Positions 45,338 through 53,967 of a stretch of DNA of 64,000 nt are shown here, one piece after another; the first letter of the stretch is position 1, and every line of letters starts with the position of its first letter. The translations under genes and the position numbers were made by a program. The notes below the pieces were generated by a model. That model saw only the letters and a list, made by a program, of their open reading frames with translations. It did no database searches and was not told the DNA's origin. The DNA comes from Fulvivirga sp. (GTDB lineage: Bacteria > Bacteroidota > Bacteroidia > Cytophagales > Cyclobacteriaceae): the NCBI GenBank assembly GCA_028280565.1, contig JANQLQ010000102.1, forward strand, positions 1 through 64,000, in the 5' to 3' direction.

Positions 45338-45373
45338 ACACACTAAATTGTAGGTACCAGCCTAATAGTTTGT
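45338..45373. promoter_or_regulatory. imperfect inverted repeat between hxlR and the SDR gene
   Basis: ACACACTA (45338-45345) mirrors TAGTTTGT (45366-45373) with one mismatch, around a 20-nt spacer. The placement fits an HxlR operator controlling both divergent genes. Confidence 0.35.
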
Positions 45374-45424
45374 AAAAATAGCAAGCATTAATTTCGACTC
45401 GTAGTTAATTCAACATTATATAGC

Positions 45425-46141
45425 ATGAAACTAGAAGGAAAGAACATTATCATTATTGGCGGCAGCTCGGGCATAGGCAGGGCTGTAGCCGAATTGTGCT
45501 TAGAACTAGGGGCGAACATTACCTTAACCAGTAGGGATCGAGCAATGGCGGAAAAGGTAGCATTGGAAATTGGCAAACCGACCATCGGGTTGGGCCTTGA
45601 TATCAATAGCGAAGAAGAGGTGCTCGATTTCTTCGGATCATCAAGAGAGATTGATCATGTCTATATCGCAGCCGGTGCCACGAAACTCGGCCCTTTGACA
45701 GGAGGTACGTTAGGGGAGAATATGCAAGCATTTAATACGCGGATCATGGGTAGCTTGCACGTGGTAAAAGCCGCTGTAGATAAAATGAAACCTTTTGGCT
45801 CTGTAACTTTTACAGGAGGGATCTCTACGGACAGGCCCATTGCCGGTGCATGGGTATCAGGTCTAGCCACTTCCACAGCAGAGCAACTGGCAAGGGTTTT
45901 GGTAATGGAGTTCCCTCATATTCGGTTTAATGCTGTATCACCCGGGTACACGGATACACCGATGTGGGATACGGTATTGGGCAATGAAAAAACCAGTATC
46001 CTGGCTAATGTGGCTGAGAAACTGCCCGTAAAGAAGATAGCCACCCCGGCAGAAGTCGCATCGGCGGTTGTCTTCTTGATGTCAAACGGATCTGTAACGG
46101 GAGAGGTGATCCATGTGGATGGTGGGGGCAGGCTTGTATGA
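45425..46141 (+). CDS. SDR-fold protein lacking the usual catalytic Tyr/Lys
   Basis: This 238-residue protein has the Rossmann motif G13-G-S-S-G-I-G and the S-P-G-Y-T-D-T-P loop of classical short-chain dehydrogenases. The active-site YxxxK is not present: aligning A-E-Q-L-A-R-V-L with the helix that follows YxxxK puts Ser and Thr at those positions. It may therefore be catalytically different, or a sensor. It is divergent from HxlR, which often controls oxidoreductases induced by electrophiles. Confidence 0.82.
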   Translation: MKLEGKNIIIIGGSSGIGRAVAELCLELGANITLTSRDRAMAEKVALEIGKPTIGLGLDINSEEEVLDFFGSSREIDHVYIAAGATKLGPLTGGTLGENMQAFNTRIMGSLHVVKAAVDKMKPFGSVTFTGGISTDRPIAGAWVSGLATSTAEQLARVLVMEFPHIRFNAVSPGYTDTPMWDTVLGNEKTSILANVAEKLPVKKIATPAEVASAVVFLMSNGSVTGEVIHVDGGGRLV

Positions 46142-46278
46142 TATAAACAGGGCTAGGTTTAAGATACCAAGCCTCCGTAGAAGCAAAGCAAATGGCGAGT
46201 GATCGCCATTTCTTTCCATAACTTCGATCTTTTAACCACCTTTTCAAGGAACGCGCCAGGGACATAAGACGACTAATA

Positions 46279-46728
46279 TCAAAGCGATAAGACCACGTCC
46301 TTTTTTAACATCCGGATAAACACCAATTCCCGTAAACTATCCGCGGCGGCATTTAGAATAGGCTTAGAGTAAATTAGATGTTTGTCACCTTCCTTCTGGA
46401 TATTATCTTCTAATTCACCAGGTTCCGGGGCATACAAATAGGCCTTTAGCACTTTAAGCTCGGTCTCACTTAATCCCAAAGTATCCGCCAGGCCCACGAT
46501 TTTGATCTCTACGTTATGTTTTTGCATAACACCGGGTGTAAGTGTATCCCCGATTTCCGTGGCGACGGCCTTTCCCATCTCCAACGCTTTCCTGAAAATT
46601 TCATGCTCACTTACCCTTTTCACCTCGCGATTCTCCATCTCCTCCCGCAAAGCTTTACGCTGCTCTTCCGGCAAACCAGCATTACACCCCCACGTAACTA
46701 ATATCAAAAGAACACAGATTCTACCCAT
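46279..46728 (-). CDS. lipoprotein of unknown function
   Basis: This is a 149-residue protein from the ATG at 46728, which gives the lipoprotein signal ending V-T-W-G-C; the frame extends ten codons upstream without a signal. It is highly helical and charged (R-E-E-M-E-N-R-E-V-K-R). The C-terminal L-I-Y-S-K-P-I-L segment weakly resembles Tll0287-like sensor domains, but the heme-binding Cys motif of those is absent. Function unknown. Confidence 0.6.
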   Translation of the reverse strand: MGRICVLLILVTWGCNAGLPEEQRKALREEMENREVKRVSEHEIFRKALEMGKAVATEIGDTLTPGVMQKHNVEIKIVGLADTLGLSETELKVLKAYLYAPEPGELEDNIQKEGDKHLIYSKPILNAAADSLRELVFIRMLKKDVVLSL

Positions 46729-46807
46729 AACATTAAAACCTCGTAACAAAACTATCACTATAATCCCAATTTACCCTACCCCTCAACATTTTACCCCAAA
46801 TAACCCA

Positions 46808-46894
46808 CACTTTTACACCCCAACACTCCAAAACTCCAACACCTAGCACTCTAGCACTTCAACACTCTAACACTTCAACACTCCCACACTTTAC
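46808..46894. repeat. degenerate octamer tandem repeat (CACTYYAA)
   Basis: Eleven consecutive units of 8 bp (one of 7): CACTTTTA, CACCCCAA, CACTCCAA, AACTCCAA, CACCTAG, CACTCTAG, CACTTCAA, CACTCTAA, CACTTCAA, CACTCCCA and CACTTTAC. It is strongly pyrimidine-rich on one strand and ends 34 bp before the prfA -7 box. Confidence 0.85.
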
Positions 46895-46927
46895 CCCCCA
46901 TTCCCCACACATATCCCACAAAATCGT

Positions 46928-46935
46928 TAATTTTG
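46928..46935 (+). promoter_or_regulatory. -7 box upstream of prfA
   Basis: TAATTTTG matches TAnnTTTG exactly and lies 20 bp before the prfA ATG. No TTG is seen at the -33 position. Confidence 0.5.
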
Positions 46936-46954
46936 CAGCCTTAATTCAACACGC

Positions 46955-48028
46955 ATGATTGAAAGACTAGAAGAGATCAAACACAGGTTCGAAGAGGTAG
47001 GCCAACTCATCGTGCAGCCGGACGCTATGTCTGACATGAAAAAGTACTCACAACTCAGTAAGGAATATAAAGACCTCGAAAAAATAGTAGCCAAGTACAA
47101 CGATTACAGCGAAGTGATCTCCAACATCAATAATGCCAAAGAAGTGCTGAAAACGGAGAAAGATGACGAATTCAGGGAAATGGCAAAGATGGAGTTGGAT
47201 GAACTAGAGCCTAAAAAAGAACTTTTAGAGCAAGAACTCAAACAAATGCTGATCCCCAAGGATCCGAATGACGACAAAGACGCTATACTTGAAGTACGGG
47301 CAGGCACCGGCGGAGATGAAGCGGCCATATTTGCCGGAGATCTTTTCAGGATGTACCAGCGTTTCTGTGAAAAAAATGATTTGAAGTTAACCGTCCTCGA
47401 CCTTACCGAAGGCTCCAGTGGTGGGTATAAAGAGATCGTTTGCTCCGTGACCGGTACTGAACCTTACGGAACACTAAAATTTGAATCTGGAGTACACCGT
47501 GTACAACGTGTGCCCCAAACCGAGACCCAAGGGCGTGTTCACACCTCGGCGGCGACCGTGGCCATACTCCCCGAAATGGACGATGTAGAAGTAGAGATCG
47601 ACATGAACGACGTACGCAAAGATACCTTTTGCTCTTCTGGGCCGGGGGGACAGTCCGTAAACACTACTTATTCTGCTGTGCGGCTGACCCATATTCCTAC
47701 GGGCATCGTCGTTTCTTGCCAGGATCAAAAGTCGCAAATAAAAAACTTTGAAAAGGCATTGAAAGTATTACGGTCGCGTATCTACGAAATAGAGCTGGCC
47801 AAGCATAATGAAGAGGTAGGTGCACAGCGCCGGTCGATGGTAGGTAGCGGGGACCGGTCTGATAAAATAAGGACATACAACTATCCACAAAGCCGCGTGA
47901 CCGATCATAGGATCAACTACAGCCAGCATAACTTACCTGCTGTGATGGATGGCGAGATCCATGAGTTTATAGAACAACTCAGGATAGCAGAAGCCGCGGA
48001 AAAAATGAAAGAAGGTGCAATGGAATAA
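46955..48028 (+). CDS. prfA: peptide chain release factor 1
   Basis: This 357-residue protein has the G-G-Q tripeptide in S-G-P-G-G-Q-S-V-N-T and the anticodon-like P-Q-T in R-V-P-Q-T-E (the RF1 form, PxT), so it recognises UAA and UAG. Its length and domain order are standard. It starts at ATG with a TAnnTTTG box just upstream, after the octamer repeat. Confidence 0.97.
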   Translation: MIERLEEIKHRFEEVGQLIVQPDAMSDMKKYSQLSKEYKDLEKIVAKYNDYSEVISNINNAKEVLKTEKDDEFREMAKMELDELEPKKELLEQELKQMLIPKDPNDDKDAILEVRAGTGGDEAAIFAGDLFRMYQRFCEKNDLKLTVLDLTEGSSGGYKEIVCSVTGTEPYGTLKFESGVHRVQRVPQTETQGRVHTSAATVAILPEMDDVEVEIDMNDVRKDTFCSSGPGGQSVNTTYSAVRLTHIPTGIVVSCQDQKSQIKNFEKALKVLRSRIYEIELAKHNEEVGAQRRSMVGSGDRSDKIRTYNYPQSRVTDHRINYSQHNLPAVMDGEIHEFIEQLRIAEAAEKMKEGAME

Positions 48029-48055
48029 AACCCGTAGCAAGACGTTAGTTGTAAT

Positions 48056-49486
48056 ATGTTGAAAAATCTTCCCCTTTACATCGCCATAGCCTTGGTAATA
48101 CTGGCGGCCTGCACGCCAGGAGAGGAAGAGTTCACTTTTGAAAGTGACGCCACCCTGCGCTTCTCGACAGACACCCTTTTTTTCGATACGGTCTTTACCC
48201 AATCGGCCAGCGAGATCAGGAACATTACCAAACGTTTCCGGGTGTATAACGATAATGATAATGCCCTCCGGATCAACGAGATCAGCCTAGAGGGAGGGAG
48301 TAATTCATCTTATACGATCTATGTGAACGGTCGCCCCGGGGTTGAGTTTAATGACACCCGGATATTGGGCAACGACAGCATGCTCATTTTGGTAGAGGTC
48401 AACATCGATCCCCAGGACGAAAGTGAGCCTTTTATCGTCGAAGACCAGGTGAATTTTATTTCCAATGGCAACCAGCAGCATGTACAGCTAGTGTCCTGGG
48501 GACAAGACGCTGTTTTTTTTAGGGATAGGATACTGGATTGTAACACCACTTGGACCGCGGGTAAACCTTACGTGATTTTCGATGCGGTCCTCGTAGATAG
48601 TGTGTGTACGCTCACCATTGAGCCGGGTACCCGTGTATTCTCACATAACCAGTCTTTTATATTTGTCCGGGGCAGCATCCGGGTGAATGGTACCGCGGAT
48701 AACAAGGTACTCTTTACAAACGATCGGTTTGACGAGCGCTTTGCCAACGCCCCTGGTCAATGGGGAGGGATCATATTTTTACCCGGCAGCAATGACAACG
48801 TCATCAACCATGCTGAAATACGAAATGCAGAGGTGGGGATTTACCTGGGCACACCTGATGACGACACCGAACCTGATCTCATCGTAAGCAATACGCGGAT
48901 CGAAAACATCGGGGGCAATACCGTGTTACCCGTAGTTGGCAACCTGGTCCAGCCTGGTTTCGGGATAATAGCGATCACTTCTGACCTCTATGCTTACAAT
49001 ACCTTGATCAACAATTGTGCGGTGAATGCACTAGGAAACTATGCAGGTGGGAACTACCGGTATGAGCATTGCACTTTTGCCAATTTCTCATTTGACTTTT
49101 TTCGTGAAGACCCTGCCGTAGTCTTATCGGATAACTTAGTTTTAGCCAATAATTCATTACTCGTTTCTGACCTAGCGGTAGAGATGAAAAACACCATAAT
49201 TTGGGGTAATTTGAGAGAAGAATTACTTATCAGTAACAGCGGGGAAACTTCCGTTACCTTAGACTTGACCAGCAACCTTTTCAGGGCGGATACTACCATA
49301 GGCTTTGAAAATAACATTTTTAATGAAGACCCCCGGTTTTTCGATCCACGAGACCAGGTGTACCAGTTGGATACGCTATCCCCGGCCAAAGATGTAGGAT
49401 TAGACCTCGGCATTCGCTTTGACCTGGAAGGGAAGGAAAGAGATACCGCACCGGACTTGGGTGCATTCGAAAGAATAGAGAACTAA
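48056..49486 (+). CDS. lipoprotein with right-handed beta-helix
   Basis: This 476-residue protein has a lipoprotein signal ending I-L-A-A-C. Residues about 25-155 form a beta-rich N-terminal domain (L-R-F-S-T-D-T-L-F-F-D-T-V-F-T-Q). The rest (about 170-460) has the repeating strand pattern of a parallel beta-helix, with I-E-P-G-T-R-V-F-S, W-G-G-I-I-F and N-A-E-V-G-I-Y-L-G. It ends D-L-G-A-F-E-R, which is common in Bacteroidota proteins of this type. Function unknown; polysaccharide binding is possible. It is followed 1 bp later by YjbQ. Confidence 0.78.
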   Translation: MLKNLPLYIAIALVILAACTPGEEEFTFESDATLRFSTDTLFFDTVFTQSASEIRNITKRFRVYNDNDNALRINEISLEGGSNSSYTIYVNGRPGVEFNDTRILGNDSMLILVEVNIDPQDESEPFIVEDQVNFISNGNQQHVQLVSWGQDAVFFRDRILDCNTTWTAGKPYVIFDAVLVDSVCTLTIEPGTRVFSHNQSFIFVRGSIRVNGTADNKVLFTNDRFDERFANAPGQWGGIIFLPGSNDNVINHAEIRNAEVGIYLGTPDDDTEPDLIVSNTRIENIGGNTVLPVVGNLVQPGFGIIAITSDLYAYNTLINNCAVNALGNYAGGNYRYEHCTFANFSFDFFREDPAVVLSDNLVLANNSLLVSDLAVEMKNTIIWGNLREELLISNSGETSVTLDLTSNLFRADTTIGFENNIFNEDPRFFDPRDQVYQLDTLSPAKDVGLDLGIRFDLEGKERDTAPDLGAFERIEN

Positions 49487-49487
49487 A

Positions 49488-49910
49488 ATGCAATTCTACC
49501 AACAAGAGATCACCTTCCCGCCATTTTCAAGGGGCTTCCACCTGGTCACAAGGCAGGTTACGGCATCTCTCCCAGGAATCAAAAACATAAAAATAGGCAT
49601 GCTACAGGTCTTCATAAAGCATACCTCTGCCAGCCTTACGATCAACGAAAACGCTGACCCGACGGTGAGGCAGGATTTCGAAAGCCATATGAACCAGGTG
49701 GTACCGGAAAACCAGCCCTACTACCGGCATACTTTTGAGGGGCCTGATGATATGCCCGCCCACATTAAGGCTTCACTTATGGGGCCTTCCGTACAGATCC
49801 CGATCAGCAATGGCCAATTAAATCTAGGGACCTGGCAAGGTATCTACCTGTGCGAACACCGCGACTATGGAGGAGAGAGAAAGGTGGTAGTCACCGCCTT
49901 CGGAAGCTGA
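49488..49910 (+). CDS. yjbQ: YjbQ / UPF0047 family protein
   Basis: This 140-residue protein matches the secondary-thiamine-phosphate-synthase / UPF0047 family, with H-T-S-A-S-L-T-I-N-E-N-A-D-P-T-V and the H-I-K-A-S and C-E-H-R-D segments, including conserved histidines. The physiological reaction is unclear; weak thiamine phosphate synthase activity is reported for the E. coli member. It is 1 bp past the beta-helix lipoprotein gene and co-transcribed with it. Confidence 0.9.
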   Translation: MQFYQQEITFPPFSRGFHLVTRQVTASLPGIKNIKIGMLQVFIKHTSASLTINENADPTVRQDFESHMNQVVPENQPYYRHTFEGPDDMPAHIKASLMGPSVQIPISNGQLNLGTWQGIYLCEHRDYGGERKVVVTAFGS

Positions 49911-49962
49911 TGGTTTTGATTGTACAACGGGATCACGGGTAACGAAAAGGTATGCATATCAC

Positions 49963-49981
49963 TTTGCCTACTGCCGACTTT
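49963..49981 (-). repeat. R-family repeat motif, copy 2
   Basis: TTTGCCTACTGCCGACTTT is the reverse complement of AAAGTCGGCAGTAGGCAAA, the core of the R family. It lies in the gap between yjbQ and the DUF2784 gene. Confidence 0.55.
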
Positions 49982-50024
49982 CACTGCGGTGCAATCAAAA
50001 AAGTTTATTCATCACTGTCACTCC

Positions 50025-50384
50025 CTACTTTCTCACAAAATTCAAATAAACGGAACAAACAATAGCCGCGACAAAAAGCCACAAGGTCAAGCTATCGACC
50101 AGTCCAGGGGACAAGTAGAGCCCAAAAACATTGTCTGATAGGTACTGCACGAAAGAATGTGGCAAGTCCCGCTCTCCAAGCTTTCGCTTTATATCCCATT
50201 CCCAATCCGTCAAGAAACAATACCCAAAACCATTCCATATCCCTAGCACCCCCCATGAAAATACGGTTACCCCCGCCACCCACAAATGAAGCCGGCGGGT
50301 GCGCTTCCAAATCCATGCGAACAAATTCGCGCCGATCACTACCAAATGCGTCATAAATAGCAATGTATCAAGAACGTAAAGCAT
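50025..50384 (-). CDS. DUF2784 membrane protein
   Basis: This 119-residue protein has three to four hydrophobic segments (about 5-22, 35-55 and 95-115) and the signature Y-C-F-L-T-D-W-E-W-D-I-K near residue 56, as in DUF2784. Its function is unknown. It is a single gene divergent from the marR-fad operon. Confidence 0.82.
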   Translation of the reverse strand: MLYVLDTLLFMTHLVVIGANLFAWIWKRTRRLHLWVAGVTVFSWGVLGIWNGFGYCFLTDWEWDIKRKLGERDLPHSFVQYLSDNVFGLYLSPGLVDSLTLWLFVAAIVCSVYLNFVRK

Positions 50385-50512
50385 AGTTCATTTATCCATA
50401 CAGGCAGTTTATTAAAATAGTATCATCCATGAGGCATTCCTTTACGGAAACCTACGGCTCTTAAAACTTCTGCTTCAAGCCGACATATCCCAATTATATT
50501 TTTTTAAAATAG

Positions 50513-50546
50513 TATGCATGCATAACAAATTTTATTATATTTGTTA
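50513..50546 (+). promoter_or_regulatory. promoter and palindromic operators of the marR-fad operon
   Basis: TATGCATGCATA (50513-50524) is a perfect 12-bp palindrome. TAACAAAT (50523-50530) and ATTTGTTA (50539-50546) form a second perfect dyad. The -7 box TATATTTG (50536-50543) lies within the second. The first palindrome falls near the -33 position, so a MarR dimer bound here would block transcription. Confidence 0.6.
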
Positions 50547-50601
50547 CCCGCCGAATTTATGGCGCTAAAGAAAGGCTGGATAACACCTTTCAAGATACAC
50601 A

Positions 50602-51054
50602 ATGAAGAGAGAAGAAACGATAGACCACAATATAAAAACCACGTGGCATGCCATCGCTAGGATGTATAACCAGCAGGCAGCTAAACAGGACATTACAACC
50701 TCTATCGGTTTTGTGTTGTTAAATATTAGCTCGAAAGAAGGTACCCCGGCTACTAAGATCGCTCCCCTGATGGGGCTTGAGTCGAGGAGCTTGACCAGGG
50801 TATTAAAAAATATGGAAGAAAAAGGACTGATCTACAGGCAGCCCGATAAAAATGACAAACGTTCTGTCAGGATCTTCTTAACGACCACGGGGAAAAAGAA
50901 AAAGGAAGTGTCTAGGGAGACTGTTTTACGCTTTAATGAGATCATCCGGGATCAAATATCTCCAGATAAACTTGCGGTGTTTTTCCAGGTGATCAATGAC
51001 GTGAACGAAATAATAGAAACGAATAACATATATCCTAAAGGAAACAACAATTGA
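50602..51054 (+). CDS. MarR-family transcriptional regulator
   Basis: This 150-residue protein has a winged helix with L-E-S-R-S-L-T-R-V-L-K-N-M-E (recognition helix) and a wing D-K-N-D-K-R-S-V-R-I-F. It is the first gene of the beta-oxidation operon and overlaps fadN by 4 bp. It probably represses the operon and is released by acyl-CoA or a related ligand, acting at the palindromes upstream. Confidence 0.9.
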   Translation: MKREETIDHNIKTTWHAIARMYNQQAAKQDITTSIGFVLLNISSKEGTPATKIAPLMGLESRSLTRVLKNMEEKGLIYRQPDKNDKRSVRIFLTTTGKKKKEVSRETVLRFNEIIRDQISPDKLAVFFQVINDVNEIIETNNIYPKGNNN

Positions 51055-53456
51055 ATATGACCAGACGAATCAACAAAGTAGCCGTTTTGGGTTCAGGGAT
51101 CATGGGTTCCCGTATTGCATGCCACTTCGCTAACATCGGTGTCGAGGTAATCTTGTTTGATATGGTTCCTTGTGATCTTTTAGAGCAGGAACAAAAGAAA
51201 GGCCTTACCTTGGAGGATAAAGCGGTAAGAAATAGGATCGTTCAGCAGTCATTAGAAACCGCCATTAAATCCAAGCCTTCCCCCCTTTACGATAAAGACT
51301 TTGCCCGCCGGATCTCGCTAGGGAATTTCACTGACGATATGGCGCTCATCAAGGACTGTGATTGGATAATCGAGGTGGTGGTAGAAAATTTGGATATTAA
51401 AAAAGTGATCTTCGACCAGGTGGAAGAACACCGCACCCCGGGCACCCTGGTCACGTCAAATACTTCAGGTATCCCGATCCACCTTATGTTGGAAGGGCGA
51501 AGCGAAGATTTTCAAAAGAACTTCTGCGGGACACACTTCTTTAATCCGCCGAGGTATCTAAAACTCTTGGAGATCATCCCTACACCAAAGACAGACCCGG
51601 AGATCGTGGATTTTTTCATGCATTATGGCGACCTATACCTAGGTAAAACCACCGTATTGTGTAAAGACACCCCGGCATTCATTGCCAATCGCGTGGGCAT
51701 TTATGCAATTCTTAAAGTGATCGATTCCATGCAAAAGCTTGATCTTAATGTAGATGAGATCGATAAGCTGACCGGCCCTGTGATTGGCAGACCAAAATCA
51801 GCCACTTTCCGCACCTCGGACGTGGTTGGGCTAGATACGTTAGTCAAAGTGGCTAACGGCCTCTACCAAGGACTACCCAACGACGAAGCCAGGGACACTT
51901 TCCAACTGCCCGATGTAGTGGGTAAATTGGAAGAGAACAAATGGTTGGGAGATAAAACGGGACAAGGATTTTATAAAAAAACAAAAAAGGATGGAAAAAC
52001 AGAGATCCTGACCTTAGACCTTAAAACGTTAGAATATAAGCCTAAGCAAAAAGCCAAATTCCCTACACTGGAACTCACGAAGACCATTGATAACCTTAAA
52101 GAAAGGTTCAAGGTGCTTTTCTCCGATAAGGATAAGGCCGGGGAATTCTACAGGGATTCGTTCTATGCCTTGTTTAAGTACGTTACGTTCCGTATCCCGG
52201 AGATAGCCGATGAACTCTACAAAATAGACGATGCCGTTTGTGCTGGATTCGGATGGGAAGTAGGCCCTTTCGAGACTTGGGATGCCGTCGGTGTTAAAAA
52301 GACCGTGGAGAAAATGGAAGAAATGGGCTATAAGCCCAACCAATGGGTTTATGATATGCTGGAAGCCGGTGTGGATTCCTTTTACACGGCTAAAGACGGC
52401 ATAAGACATTATTACGACATTTCTTCGAAATCATACAAGGCAGTTCCAGGCGCTGAAGAATACATCATACTGGATAACGTAAGAGAAAATAAAGTAGTTT
52501 GGAGCAATTCCGGCGCTACGATCTTCGACCTGGGTGACGAGATATTGGGCATTGAATTCCATACCAAAATGAATACCCTGGGAGGCGAGGTAGTAGAAGG
52601 CATTAACAGGGCCATTGACCTTGCGGAAAAAGAATACAAGGGCCTTGTTATTGGCAACCAGGGTGCCCAGTTCTCCGCGGGGGCTAACCTGGGTATGGTT
52701 TTCATGTACGCCATCGAGCAGGAATACGATGAGGTGGATTTTATGATCCGTCATTTCCAAAATACCATCATGAGGGTACGGTACTCTGGTGTCCCGGTAG
52801 TGGTAGCACCCCATGGGCTTACCTTGGGAGGTGGCTGCGAAATGACCCTACATGCGGACAGGGTGCAAGCTGCCGCCGAGACCTACATCGGGTTAGTAGA
52901 AGTAGGTGTGGGACTGATCCCTGCTGGGGGAGGTACCAAAGAGTTGACAAAACGAGTTTCTGATGCTGTCGAAACCGGGGATGTGGAATTAAATGCCTTA
53001 CAAAATGCTTTTATGAATATAGCTACAGCGAAAGTGGCTACTTCGGCAGATGAGGCGAGGGCGATGAGCATTATGAGACCGCAGGATAATATCACCATTA
53101 ATACCAACCGGCAGATCGCCGATGCCAAAGAAGCCGTACTTGAAATGGTAGAGGCAGGGTACACCAAACCTATCCCGGCCACGAATATCAAAGTACAAGG
53201 TAAAACCGGTATGGCCCTCTTCATGGCCGGCGTAAACGGCATGCGGATGGGTAATTATATCTCGGATCATGACGTGAAAATAGCCCAAAAGATTGCCTAT
53301 GTCATGTGCGGCGGAGACCTCTCCTACCCCCAAGAAGTATCCGAACAATACCTGCTCGACCTTGAGCGAGAAGCCTTCTTATCCCTAACAGGGGAGAAAA
53401 AGACGCTAGAAAGGATACAGTCTATTTTGAATGGAGGGAAACCTTTGAGGAATTAG
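51051..53456 (+). CDS. fadN: bifunctional 3-hydroxyacyl-CoA dehydrogenase / enoyl-CoA hydratase
   Basis: This 801-residue protein has the dehydrogenase part first (about 1-390, NAD motif G-S-G-I-M-G and T-H-F-F-N-P-P) and the hydratase part second (about 490-690, with N-Q-G-A-Q-F-S-A-G-A-N and G-L-T-L-G-G-G-C-E). This is the order of Bacillus FadN, opposite to E. coli FadB. It carries out the second and third steps of beta-oxidation. A TTG start overlaps the marR stop codon; ATG at 51057 is an alternative. Its stop codon lies inside the left repeat of the four-helix element. Confidence 0.93.
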   Translation: MNMTRRINKVAVLGSGIMGSRIACHFANIGVEVILFDMVPCDLLEQEQKKGLTLEDKAVRNRIVQQSLETAIKSKPSPLYDKDFARRISLGNFTDDMALIKDCDWIIEVVVENLDIKKVIFDQVEEHRTPGTLVTSNTSGIPIHLMLEGRSEDFQKNFCGTHFFNPPRYLKLLEIIPTPKTDPEIVDFFMHYGDLYLGKTTVLCKDTPAFIANRVGIYAILKVIDSMQKLDLNVDEIDKLTGPVIGRPKSATFRTSDVVGLDTLVKVANGLYQGLPNDEARDTFQLPDVVGKLEENKWLGDKTGQGFYKKTKKDGKTEILTLDLKTLEYKPKQKAKFPTLELTKTIDNLKERFKVLFSDKDKAGEFYRDSFYALFKYVTFRIPEIADELYKIDDAVCAGFGWEVGPFETWDAVGVKKTVEKMEEMGYKPNQWVYDMLEAGVDSFYTAKDGIRHYYDISSKSYKAVPGAEEYIILDNVRENKVVWSNSGATIFDLGDEILGIEFHTKMNTLGGEVVEGINRAIDLAEKEYKGLVIGNQGAQFSAGANLGMVFMYAIEQEYDEVDFMIRHFQNTIMRVRYSGVPVVVAPHGLTLGGGCEMTLHADRVQAAAETYIGLVEVGVGLIPAGGGTKELTKRVSDAVETGDVELNALQNAFMNIATAKVATSADEARAMSIMRPQDNITINTNRQIADAKEAVLEMVEAGYTKPIPATNIKVQGKTGMALFMAGVNGMRMGNYISDHDVKIAQKIAYVMCGGDLSYPQEVSEQYLLDLEREAFLSLTGEKKTLERIQSILNGGKPLRN

Positions 53457-53909
53457 TCGGCAATCTGCAAAAAGCAGTAGGCAAAACGTGACCTGAAAAT
53501 TATGAGTACCAATGGATTTAAGGATTTAACTGTTTACAAGAAGTCATTTGATTTGGCGATGAAAATTTTTCACGTTTCAAAGTCATTTCCAAAAGAGGAA
53601 AAGTACTCATTGACAGGCCAGGTACGAAAGTCTTCGAGATCAGTGTCGACATCTATTGCCGAGGCTTATCGAAAAAGGATCTACCCGGCTCATTTCGTCA
53701 GTAAATCCACGGACGCAGACATGGAAAATAGTGAAACGCAGGTTTGGTTAGACTTTGCTTTCGCCTGTGAATATATAGATGAACAAACGAAAAATGACTT
53801 AGAAAGCCAGTCATTGGAGATAGGTAATATGCTTAATCATATGATCAATAACCCTGGAAAATATGGGGCAAATTAAGTTGCCGACTGCATTTTGCCGTTT
53901 GCCAACTAA
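53453..53909 (+). mobile_element. 457-bp element: four-helix-bundle gene flanked by imperfect inverted repeats
   Basis: The left end (53453-53488) and the reverse complement of the right end (53875-53909) match at 27 of the first 32 positions. Both begin TTAGTYGGCAA and contain GCAGT(A/C)GGCAA. Each end overlaps a stop codon: fadN on the left, the inner gene on the right. It separates fadN from fadA, which are normally adjacent. Single ends of the same family occur at 4.0, 50.0, 58.3 and 60.9 kb without the gene. No target-site duplication could be identified with confidence. Mobility is inferred. Confidence 0.6.
53502..53876 (+). CDS. four-helix-bundle protein (23S rRNA intervening-sequence / S23 family)
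   Basis: This 124-residue protein matches the four-helix-bundle S23 family in full: F-K-D-L-T-V-Y-K-K-S-F at the start, L-T-G-Q-V-R-K-S-S-R-S-V-S-T-S-I-A-E in helix 2 and S-E-T-Q-V-W-L-D-F-A in helix 3. Related proteins are encoded in intervening sequences of 23S rRNA genes in Leptospira and Coxiella, and as stand-alone genes in many Bacteroidota; their role is not settled. Here it is inserted between two fad genes and framed by inverted repeats. Confidence 0.9.
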   Translation: MSTNGFKDLTVYKKSFDLAMKIFHVSKSFPKEEKYSLTGQVRKSSRSVSTSIAEAYRKRIYPAHFVSKSTDADMENSETQVWLDFAFACEYIDEQTKNDLESQSLEIGNMLNHMINNPGKYGAN

Positions 53910-53967
53910 ACCGGTGCTATGAAAAGAAAAACTAGTTAGTCATACATAAGAATTTAAAACGCACGAT

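Noticed and set aside
46808..46894. CRISPR array
   Set aside because: Units are 8 bp with no spacers and no cas genes nearby; it is a simple tandem repeat.
53502..53876. Ribosomal protein S23
   Set aside because: The old family name is misleading; this is a four-helix-bundle protein not known to be a ribosome component.
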